Positions 1 through 7,241 of a stretch of 16,427 bases of DNA are shown piece after piece. The position numbers and the translations under genes were made by a program. Origin of the DNA: CAYOXX01 sp964408025 (GTDB taxonomy: Bacteria > Acidobacteriota > DATKUA01); contig CAYOXX010000076.1 of the NCBI GenBank assembly GCA_964408025.1, forward strand, positions 1-16,427, given 5' to 3'. Position 1 is the first letter of the stretch. Each line of letters begins with the position of its first letter. The notes below the pieces were generated by a model that saw only the letters and a program-made list of their open reading frames with translations, did not search any database and was not told the DNA's origin.

Positions 1-437
1 AAGTAGGACTGGTCCCTGGCCGCGCTGGCGGCCCTGCGCAGGCGCACCCGCCCGCCGCCCGCCTCCTCCCGGCGGCAGTAGTGGCCGCTGGCCAGGACCG
101 AGGCGCCCAGGGCGCGGGCCCGCCGCAGCAGGCTGCCGAATTTGATCTCCCTGTTGCAGACGACGCAGGGGTTGGGCGTCCTGCCCCCGAGATAACTCTC
201 CACGAACGGCGCGACCACCTGGCGCTCGAAATCGGCCTCCAGGTCGATCACTCGGTGCGCTATGCCGAGCAGCCCGGCGACGGCGCGCGCCTCGGCGCCG
301 GGGTCGCCGCGGCGCCGGGGCGCCAGCCTCATGGTGAGGCCGATCACCTCGAAGCCCTGGCGACGCAGCAGCGCGGCGGCGACGCTGCTGTCGACGCCGC
401 CGCTCATGGCGACCGCAATCCTGTCGGGTGCAGGCAT
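1..437 (-). CDS. mnmA: tRNA-specific 2-thiouridylase MnmA (5' part, cut by window edge)
   Basis: MnmA adds sulfur to U34 of the tRNAs for Lys, Glu and Gln in the cytoplasm, using ATP and a sulfur relay. About 145 N-terminal residues are visible; the C-terminal half, with the second catalytic cysteine, lies beyond the left edge. The PP-loop ATP-binding motif SGGVDSS is at residues 12-18. The family signature RTPNPCVVCNREIKFG is at 86-101, and DQSYF is at the window edge. C94 aligns with the catalytic Cys of the E. coli TPNPDILCN motif; here the Asp is also a Cys (C91), giving CxxC. The loop after GLTMRL (about residue 38) is shorter than in E. coli. The start is the ATG at 435-437, ten residues before the PP-loop, as in most homologues. 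No Shine-Dalgarno sequence precedes it. The gene is 66 bases downstream of the anti-sigma-like gene on the same strand. Family assignment is firm. Confidence 0.95.
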   Translation of the reverse strand, partial: MPAPDRIAVAMSGGVDSSVAAALLRRQGFEVIGLTMRLAPRRRGDPGAEARAVAGLLGIAHRVIDLEADFERQVVAPFVESYLGGRTPNPCVVCNREIKFGSLLRRARALGASVLASGHYCRREEAGGGRVRLRRAASAARDQSY

Positions 438-503
438 GGCAAGTGAGAATGGTAGCACGGACCGTGCCGATGCGGGGGAGGCGGAGGGCGGAGGGCGAGC
501 GGT

Positions 504-770
504 TCAGCGGTTGCCGAGTATGGCGTCCAGTTTGGCGGCCGTCTCGGGGGCGGCCTCTTCGAAACCGGCCTTCGCCTTGAAGTAGCCTTGCAGCATCCGT
601 TCGAACTCGACGCGGCCGTAGCAGCAGTCGCAGTGGTCGAGGTGCAGACTGATCTCCTTCGACCTCTCTTCGCTCAGCTGCCCGTCGATGTAGAGGAAGA
701 CCTCGATCAGCGATTTTAGGCAATGCTGCCGGCAGTCCCCCTCGTGACCGTTCTCCGACACGTTAACCAC
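504..770 (-). CDS. Small zinc-binding anti-sigma-type protein (ZAS/zf-HC2 family)
   Basis: An 88-residue soluble protein with the zinc-binding anti-sigma signature HxxxCxxC: H43, C47 and C50, with further cysteines at C13 and C17 upstream. This layout matches the small cytoplasmic RsrA/ChrR-type anti-sigma proteins, which hold an ECF sigma factor and release it on redox stress. No membrane helix is present. The C-terminal part (about 54-88) looks helical and charged. The start is uncertain. A TAA lies eight codons upstream in frame, the only early start codons are GTG at 770 and GTG at 761, and neither has a well-placed ribosome site; an AAGGGG at 788-793 is too far away. No sigma factor gene is adjacent: the next gene upstream encodes a beta-helix protein and the next downstream is mnmA. 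It could instead be a stand-alone redox or zinc sensor. The fold family is likely; the partner is unknown. Confidence 0.75.
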   Translation of the reverse strand: MVNVSENGHEGDCRQHCLKSLIEVFLYIDGQLSEERSKEISLHLDHCDCCYGRVEFERMLQGYFKAKAGFEEAAPETAAKLDAILGNR

Positions 771-872
771 CGAAGTGCGAGCAAATACCCCTTAGTCTAT
801 CTACGGCGCCGGGCGGCGCGGTATTTCATTCCCCGGCGGGAAGGTTCGTCGGGTGGGTGAGGCTGCGGGCGC

Positions 873-1805
873 TCAGCCGCCGTCGGGCACCTTGACGAAC
901 CTGCCGATCTCGTCGAGCAGTAGCGATGTCTCGTCGGGCAGCTGCTCCCGCTCCTTCCTCAGCGAGTCCGACCAGCGGGTGAAGAGCGACATCAGCGTAG
1001 GCAGGTCGCCCTGCTCGAGGCTGGTGACGAGCAGCTTGAAGATCGCCGACTGCTCGGCGGCCTCGGGCAGGGACGCCTTGAGCTCCTCGCCGTAGCGCTG
1101 CAGCCGCTCGATTACCGCCGCGTCCGGCTTGCCGCCGCTGTCCGCCGGTGCGGCGTCCGCGGCCGTCTCGGCTCCCGACAGCAGGCGCTGGAAATCGCGC
1201 CCCTCATCGGAGCTCTCCAGCTCCTGCAGCACGCGGCCGCTCAGGATCTGGTGGCGGTACTTCAGCAGGTATCCGAGAAGCTCGACGTCGGTCTCGAAGC
1301 CCCCCTTGAGCTGCACCGTCTCGTCTATGTGGCGATCCTTGGCCGAGCTGATCAGAAGCGTGCCCCTCACACGGTTCTCCAGCCTCAACCGCTCGGCGTT
1401 GATGGCGCCGATTTCGACCTGCCCGCCGCTGATCCGAACCTCCTTGGCGGTGATGCCCTTCACGTCCAGGCGCCCGCCGCTGCTCTCCAGCCGGCCGGTG
1501 TTGAGCTCGACGCAGCTCATCGCGCCGCCCTCGACGGCTACGCTGGCGGCCTGGATGTCGCTCGTCTCCAGCCGCCCGCGCACCCGCACCAGGTGGCAGG
1601 CCTTTACCGAGCGCGAGCGGACGGTGACGTCGTCGTCGATGAGGATCGAACCGTGGTGGCTGGAGAGCCCGGTCAGCCCGCGCTGGCTCTCCTGGAGAAT
1701 CAGGTCGCCCTGGACGTCGAGTTCTATCTGCCCGCCCTCGCCGGCGATAATGCGGGCGCCGCGCGGCACTACCATCGCTTCGTGCTCCAAGTCCTTTTCA
1801 GCCAT
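873..1805 (-). CDS. Beta-helix, bactofilin-like scaffold protein
   Basis: A 310-residue protein with no signal peptide and no membrane segment. Residues about 15-170 form a run of short Gly-punctuated beta repeats (for example GRLETSDI, GRLESSGG, GRLDVKGI, GGQVEIGA), the pattern of a right-handed beta-helix such as bactofilins, which polymerise on the inner face of the membrane. A helical stretch follows (172-210), then an Ala/Asp-rich linker (211-229) and a second helical region (230-304), so it is two to three times longer than a typical bactofilin. The ATG at 1805 sits 2 bases after the stop of the M23 peptidase gene and has a clear GGAGG at 1815-1819 inside that gene, so the two are translated together. 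Bactofilin genes commonly neighbour M23 peptidases, which supports the call. The match is by pattern only; another beta-helical protein family is possible. Confidence 0.55.
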   Translation of the reverse strand: MAEKDLEHEAMVVPRGARIIAGEGGQIELDVQGDLILQESQRGLTGLSSHHGSILIDDDVTVRSRSVKACHLVRVRGRLETSDIQAASVAVEGGAMSCVELNTGRLESSGGRLDVKGITAKEVRISGGQVEIGAINAERLRLENRVRGTLLISSAKDRHIDETVQLKGGFETDVELLGYLLKYRHQILSGRVLQELESSDEGRDFQRLLSGAETAADAAPADSGGKPDAAVIERLQRYGEELKASLPEAAEQSAIFKLLVTSLEQGDLPTLMSLFTRWSDSLRKEREQLPDETSLLLDEIGRFVKVPDGG

Positions 1806-1807
1806 CT

Positions 1808-2782
1808 TTAGTGTCCTCCAATATCCGCTTCGCGCGGCCTGCCGGTCAGCGCCAGGCGCATCCGCTCGGCGTCAAAATACAGCAGGAAGTCTTCGGGGTC
1901 CAGGTAGCGCCGGCCCCACATGATCGAGAAATGCAGGTGCGGGGAGGTGCTCCAGCCGGTGTTGCCCACCAGGGCGATCGGCTGCCCGGCCCTGACCTCA
2001 TCGCCGGAGCTGACCAGGAGCCTCGAGCAGTGGCCGTAGAGGGTGACGTAGCCCGATTCACGGTGCTCGATGCGGACGAAGAGCCCCAGGTGGGCGTAGT
2101 CGGTCTCCTGCTGGTAGCCGTCGCGGCCGGCGAAGGTGACCACGCCGCCGCCGGCCGCTTGGATCTCTGTGCCCACCGGGGCGGAGAAGTCGATGCCGTT
2201 GTGCATCTCCACATCGTTTGTGAACGGCGAGCGCCGCGGACCGAAGCGCGACGAGACCGTGACCGGCCCGCGCAGCGGCAGTCGCATCGGCACCGACTCG
2301 ATCAGGTCCATGAGTTCGCCGTAACGGACCAGGCGCCGCTCCAGGAGGGTGAGAGTGTCGAGCAGGTCTTCGCCGGCGCGCTCGCTCCTGTCACCCAGCG
2401 GGTAGCCGCCGGACTCGCCGTCGTCGATGCCGAGCACCTGGTTGAGCTTCTCCGTCAACAGCAGGTGGAGCGCCAGCTCCGCCCGGTAGGACCGCAGGCA
2501 GTCCCGCGCCTCGGCGGCGGCCGCGCCGAGGGCGCCGTTCTCCAGCCGGAAGCGTTCCGCCAGGCGGCTTCCGGCGGCAACCCGGTTGTAGGGGAAGACC
2601 ACTCCCCACAACAGCAGCGCCGCTACGAGCCCCACGGCGACCGTCGCCAGCGCTGCCGCCACCAGGGCGGCGCGGAGCCGCACGACGAAGACGCGGTGCC
2701 TGCCCTCGATCGAGTCAGGTACGACGGTTACCGTGTAAAACCGCATCGGATTTGTGCAAGCGGATTTCGGATGCCGGGTCAC
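1808..2782 (-). CDS. Membrane-anchored M23 family metallopeptidase (LytM-like)
   Basis: A zinc endopeptidase of the LytM/M23 fold, expected to cut peptidoglycan cross-bridges or to act with envelope-shaping proteins in the periplasm. Counting from the GTG at 2782, a basic N-terminus is followed by one membrane helix at about 37-63. An Ala/Leu/Arg-rich likely coiled-coil region (about 70-165) comes next, then the M23 domain. Zinc and catalytic residues are visible: H194 and D198 in HNGID, H251 in YGHC, and H282-L-H284 in HLHF. The catalytic set looks complete, so an active enzyme is likely. An ATG at 2746 (start MRFYTVTV) is an equally good start; neither has a strong Shine-Dalgarno. It is the first gene of a minus-strand set with the beta-helix gene 2 bases downstream, and it is divergent from the pilus operon. 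An extended -10 promoter lies at 2843-2871. Confidence 0.9.
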   Translation of the reverse strand: MTRHPKSACTNPMRFYTVTVVPDSIEGRHRVFVVRLRAALVAAALATVAVGLVAALLLWGVVFPYNRVAAGSRLAERFRLENGALGAAAAEARDCLRSYRAELALHLLLTEKLNQVLGIDDGESGGYPLGDRSERAGEDLLDTLTLLERRLVRYGELMDLIESVPMRLPLRGPVTVSSRFGPRRSPFTNDVEMHNGIDFSAPVGTEIQAAGGGVVTFAGRDGYQQETDYAHLGLFVRIEHRESGYVTLYGHCSRLLVSSGDEVRAGQPIALVGNTGWSTSPHLHFSIMWGRRYLDPEDFLLYFDAERMRLALTGRPREADIGGH

Positions 2783-2831
2783 GGTTCTTACCGCGACTGT
2801 CGGCGCCTGCGGCGGACTGAGTTACCGCCTT

Positions 2832-2867
2832 CGCAACGCTAAAGTATAGCATGTAACCGACGTTGCG
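2832..2867. repeat. Inverted repeat CGCAACG / CGTTGCG over the M23 promoter
   Basis: A perfect 7-bp inverted repeat with arms at 2832-2838 and 2861-2867, 22 bases apart. The left arm covers the predicted transcription start of the M23 gene and the right arm overlaps its -35 position. The extended -10 lies between the arms. This is a plausible operator for a dimeric regulator, but 7-bp repeats also arise by chance in GC-rich DNA. Confidence 0.35.
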
Positions 2868-2871
2868 TCCC
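2843..2871 (-). promoter_or_regulatory. Extended -10 sigma-70 promoter of the M23 peptidase gene set
   Basis: On the minus strand the sequence reads TGC-TATACT (TG at 2851-2850, -10 hexamer at 2848-2843), an extended -10 element with five of six consensus bases. A weak -35, GGGACG, sits 17 bases upstream (2871-2866). The predicted start of transcription is near 2836, about 54 bases before the GTG start. It lies in the intergenic region divergent from pilB. Confidence 0.6.
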
Positions 2872-2967
2872 TCCCGGAATGCTCCGCCGGCCCTCCCGGC
2901 TCCAAAGTAGCGTTTCTTCTCGGACCGGCCGTCACGGGAACGGCTCGGGCCGACGACTCACAACCTC

Positions 2968-2996
2968 TTGACGCAACTGGTATTTAGGCTTACAAT
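2968..2996 (+). promoter_or_regulatory. Sigma-70 promoter of the pilus motor operon
   Basis: TTGACG at 2968-2973, a 17-base spacer and TACAAT at 2991-2996 make a near-consensus housekeeping promoter (5/6 and 5/6 with ideal spacing). The expected transcript starts near 3003, giving a leader of about 28 bases before the pilB ATG. No sigma-54 -24/-12 element was seen here, so the motor genes appear to be transcribed constitutively and not by PilR. Confidence 0.8.
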
Positions 2997-3013
2997 GATC
3001 CTGCCTATCTGCT

Positions 3014-3023
3014 GGAAGAAGAG
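3014..3023 (+). promoter_or_regulatory. Ribosome binding site that sets the pilB start
   Basis: GGAAGAAGAG lies 7 bases before the ATG at 3031. The frame is open back to a TTG at 2968, but that TTG is the -35 hexamer of the promoter and would lie upstream of the transcript. The ATG is therefore the start. Confidence 0.7.
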
Positions 3024-3030
3024 CGTTCTA

Positions 3031-4752
3031 ATGGGTACTAAGATTGGCGAGCTTCTGGTCCGTAACAAGCTGATATCCCAGGACCAGCTCGACGAAGCGG
3101 AGAAGAAGACGGAGAAGAACGGCGAGAGCTTGGCTTTCAACCTGATCTCGCTCGGTTTCCTGGAGGAGCCCCGCTACGTCGAGCTCCTCAGCGAGCACTA
3201 CAGTACCAAGAGCGTCGACCTGGGGGGGATCGAGATAGATCAGGATGTGCTCGACCTGCTGCAGCCCGATTTCTGCCTCAAGAACACCCTGCTGCCGATC
3301 AAGCGGAAGGGCGAGAAGCTGGCGGTCGCCATCGCCGACCCGGCAAACCTCTTCGCCGTCGACACGATCCGCTTCATGACCAGCTACCACGTGGAGACGA
3401 TGATCGCCGGCGAGATGGCCATCCGCGACGCGATCGAGCGCCACTACGGCAAGAGCACGCAGGTGGACCGGCTCAGCTCGGTTCTGGAGTCGCTCGACGT
3501 GCGGGACGACGCCATCGAGATCGGCGAGGAGAAGGACGAGATCGACGTCGCCGACCTGGAACGGAGCAGCCAGGACGCGCCCGTGGTCAAGCTCGTCAAC
3601 GTGATCCTGCACGAGGCGGTGCAGCGCGGCGCCAGCGACATCCACATCGAGCCCTACGAGAAGGACTACCGGGTGCGCTACCGCATCGACGGCCTGCTCT
3701 ACGAGATCATGCGCCCGCCGCTGAAGCTCAAGCAGGCGGTCTCCAGCCGCATCAAGATCCTGTCGCAGCTCGACATCAGCGAGAAGCGCCTGCCGCAGGA
3801 CGGCCGCATCATGCTCAAGATGCGCACCCCCGTGGGGCTGAAGGAGCTGGATCTGCGCGTCAGCGTGCTGCCGACGCTGTTCGGCGAGAAGGTTGTGATG
3901 CGCATCCTGGACAAGGCCAACCTGATGCTGGACATGACCAAGCTCGGGCTCGAGCCCCACAGCCTCCAGATCCTGCAGAGCGAGATCATCAAGCCGTACG
4001 GGATGGTGCTGGTCACCGGCCCCACCGGCAGCGGCAAGACCAACACCCTCTACTCCGCCCTCAGCCAGCTCAACACTGCGGAGACCAACATCATGACCGC
4101 CGAGGACCCGGTCGAGTTCAACCTCGAGGGGATAAACCAGCTGCAGACCAAGGAGAAGATCGGCCTCACCTTCGCCTCCGCCCTGCGCTCTTTCCTGCGC
4201 CAGGATCCCAACATCGTCATGGTGGGCGAGATCCGCGATTTCGAGACGGCCGAGATCGCCATCAAGGCGGCCCTGACCGGCCACCTGGTCCTCTCCACCC
4301 TGCACACCAACGACGCCCCCTCGACAATTATGCGCCTCATGAACATGGGGATCGAGCCGTTCCTTGTGGCCACCTCGGTGCTCTGCATTTTGGCGCAGCG
4401 GCTGGTGAGGCGCGTCTGTCCGGACTGCAAGGAGGAGGTGCCGACGCCGCCCAAGGCGCTCGTCGACATCGGCTTCAGCGAGGAGGAGGCCGAGTCGGTG
4501 ACCATCTACCGCGGCCTGGGTGAGGGCTGCCAGACCTGTAGCGGCACCGGCTACAAAGGGCGGATCGGGCTGTTTGAGGTTATGCCGGTGAACCAAAGCA
4601 TGCGGGAGCTGATCCTCAGCGGCGGCACCGCCGAGGAGGTCCGCCACCAGGCGCTCGCCGAGGGCATGATCTCGCTGCGCCGCAGCGGGCTGGAGAAGAT
4701 CAAGGCCGGGATCACCACCGTCGAGGAGGTGCTTCGCGAAACGATCAAGTGA
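3031..4752 (+). CDS. pilB: Type IV pilus extension ATPase PilB
   Basis: PilB is the hexameric GspE-family motor that powers pilin addition at the inner-membrane base of the pilus. The 573-residue product has the N-terminal MshEN/T2SSE_N-type domain (about 1-145, starting MGTKIGELLVRNKLI), a linker, and the ATPase core. Walker A GPTGSGKT is at 330-337, the Asp box EDPVEF at 358-363, Walker B with E400 at about 395-400, and the His box around H418 and H425. The zinc-binding tetracysteine C463-x2-C466 / C500-x2-C503 separates PilB/GspE from PilT. Length is normal for PilB. The start at 3031 is set by promoter and ribosome-site position. It is the first gene of pilB-pilT-pilC-pilS-pilR; pilT follows after an 82-base gap. 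A GspE of a type II secretion system is the alternative, but the adjacent pilT rules strongly for the pilus. Confidence 0.96.
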   Translation: MGTKIGELLVRNKLISQDQLDEAEKKTEKNGESLAFNLISLGFLEEPRYVELLSEHYSTKSVDLGGIEIDQDVLDLLQPDFCLKNTLLPIKRKGEKLAVAIADPANLFAVDTIRFMTSYHVETMIAGEMAIRDAIERHYGKSTQVDRLSSVLESLDVRDDAIEIGEEKDEIDVADLERSSQDAPVVKLVNVILHEAVQRGASDIHIEPYEKDYRVRYRIDGLLYEIMRPPLKLKQAVSSRIKILSQLDISEKRLPQDGRIMLKMRTPVGLKELDLRVSVLPTLFGEKVVMRILDKANLMLDMTKLGLEPHSLQILQSEIIKPYGMVLVTGPTGSGKTNTLYSALSQLNTAETNIMTAEDPVEFNLEGINQLQTKEKIGLTFASALRSFLRQDPNIVMVGEIRDFETAEIAIKAALTGHLVLSTLHTNDAPSTIMRLMNMGIEPFLVATSVLCILAQRLVRRVCPDCKEEVPTPPKALVDIGFSEEEAESVTIYRGLGEGCQTCSGTGYKGRIGLFEVMPVNQSMRELILSGGTAEEVRHQALAEGMISLRRSGLEKIKAGITTVEEVLRETIK

Positions 4753-4769
4753 GGACTTCGACACAGCGG

Positions 4770-4811
4770 CGTCGGCGCTTCGAGGGCCAACCTGGGGCGG
4801 CGTAGCCGACG
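4770..4811 (+). repeat. Possible stem CGTCGGC / GCCGACG between pilB and pilT
   Basis: Arms at 4770-4776 and 4805-4811 are perfectly complementary over 7 bp with a 28-base loop, within the 82-base pilB-pilT gap. No U-run follows, so it is not a classic terminator. It might tune pilT relative to pilB, or be chance. Confidence 0.2.
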
Positions 4812-4834
4812 GCGGATAAGCCAGGGGCTGACGA

Positions 4835-5989
<1,155 letters not shown>

Positions 5990-5991
5990 CC

Positions 5992-7191
5992 ATGCCATCC
6001 TACACCTACGTTGGGCGCAGCCGCGGCGGCAAGCTGCTGCAGGGAGACCTGATGGCCGCCTCGAAGAGCGAGGCGATCGCGGCGCTGCGCAAGCAGCAGA
6101 TACTGGTCACCACCGTGGAGGAGAAGGCGGAGAAGAAGCGCCTCTTCGGCCGCGGTAAGGTCAAGCAGAAGGAGCTGGGCGTCTTCACCCGCCAGCTCAG
6201 CTTTATGATCGACGCCGGCCTGCCGCTGAACCAGGCGCTGGAGATCCTCGGCAGCCAGAGCGAAAACAAGGCTCTGCAGAAGACGCTCTTCGAGGTGCGC
6301 CAGGCCATCGAGGGCGGCTCCGGCTTCTCCGAGGCGCTGGGCGCGCACCCGCAGGTCTTCAGCGAGCTCTACACCAACATGGTGGCCGCAGGCGAGACCG
6401 GCGGCATCCTTGACATGATCCTGGGGCGCCTAGCCACCTACATCGAGAAGCTGGTCAAGCTGCGCCGGGCGATCAAGAGCGCCCTGGTATACCCGGTCAG
6501 CGTCATCGTCATCGCCATCGGCGTCGTCATCCTCATCCTCTGGCAGGTGATACCCACCTTCGCCAAGCTCTTCACCGGCCTCGGTCGCTCGCTGCCGGCG
6601 CCTACGCAGATCACCATCGACATCTCCAACTTCGTCGCCAACTACATCCTCTTCATCGTCGGCGGCATCGTCGCCGTAGTGTGGGGAGTCCGGTTCTACT
6701 ACTCCACCAAGGGCGGCAGGAAGGTGATCGACACGCTGCTGCTGCGCCTGCCGGTCCTGGGGATAGTGCTGCGCAAGATCGCCATCGCCCGCTTCTGCCG
6801 CACGCTGGGGACGCTGGTCAGCAGCGGCGTGCCGATACTCGACGCCCTCGATATCACCGCCAGGACGGCCGGCAACACGGTGATCGAGGAGGCGGTGATG
6901 GAGGCGCGCGTGGCCGTGGAGAGCGGCAAGACGCTGAGCGAGCCGCTGCGCGACACCGAGGTCTTCCCGCCCATGGTGGTCCACATGATCAGCGTCGGCG
7001 AGCAGACCGGCGAGCTGGACGCGATGGTCAACAAGGTCGCCGACTTCTACGAAGAGGAGGTCGACGCCGCCGTGGCCGACCTGCTGTCGCTCCTCGAGCC
7101 GCTGATCATCATCTTCCTGGGCGCCACGGTCGGCTGGATCGTGGTCTCGATGTACCTGCCGATCTTCAGCCTCATCTCGGAGATCGCATAA
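5992..7191 (+). CDS. pilC: Type IV pilus inner-membrane platform protein PilC
   Basis: PilC is the GspF-family polytopic protein on which PilB and PilT act. The 399-residue product opens with the usual short PilC N-terminus (MPSYTYVGRSRGGKLL). It has two GspF repeats, at about 72-195 and 275-397. Hydrophobic segments lie at about 165-195, 211-236 and 370-393; the C-terminal EPLIIIFLGATVGWIVVSMY is typical of the family. Length and layout are normal. The ATG is 2 bases after the pilT stop, with AAGG at its end serving as a modest ribosome site. A 50-base gap holding a small hairpin separates it from pilS. Confidence 0.95.
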   Translation: MPSYTYVGRSRGGKLLQGDLMAASKSEAIAALRKQQILVTTVEEKAEKKRLFGRGKVKQKELGVFTRQLSFMIDAGLPLNQALEILGSQSENKALQKTLFEVRQAIEGGSGFSEALGAHPQVFSELYTNMVAAGETGGILDMILGRLATYIEKLVKLRRAIKSALVYPVSVIVIAIGVVILILWQVIPTFAKLFTGLGRSLPAPTQITIDISNFVANYILFIVGGIVAVVWGVRFYYSTKGGRKVIDTLLLRLPVLGIVLRKIAIARFCRTLGTLVSSGVPILDALDITARTAGNTVIEEAVMEARVAVESGKTLSEPLRDTEVFPPMVVHMISVGEQTGELDAMVNKVADFYEEEVDAAVADLLSLLEPLIIIFLGATVGWIVVSMYLPIFSLISEIA

Positions 7192-7209
7192 GGCCGGGGG
7201 CTTGGGGAA

Positions 7210-7229
7210 GCTGCGTCGGTGCGCGCAGC
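7210..7229 (+). repeat. Hairpin GCTGCG / CGCAGC just before the pilS ribosome site
   Basis: A perfect 6-bp GC-rich stem (7210-7215 with 7224-7229, 8-base loop) ends one base before the GGAGG (7230-7234) of pilS. No U-run follows. It could set the ratio between motor and regulator genes by mRNA processing or translation control; chance is possible. Confidence 0.35.
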
Positions 7230-7241
7230 GGAGGCTGACCG

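Noticed and set aside
806..819. GCGCC/GGCGC hairpin between the beta-helix and anti-sigma-type genes
   Set aside because: The stem is 5 bp in very GC-rich DNA and is not followed by T residues on the coding strand, so it is not supported as a terminator.
1811..2842. Long plus-strand open frame opposite the M23 gene
   Set aside because: The product has no recognisable domain and is biased in composition; the opposite strand encodes a complete M23 active site.
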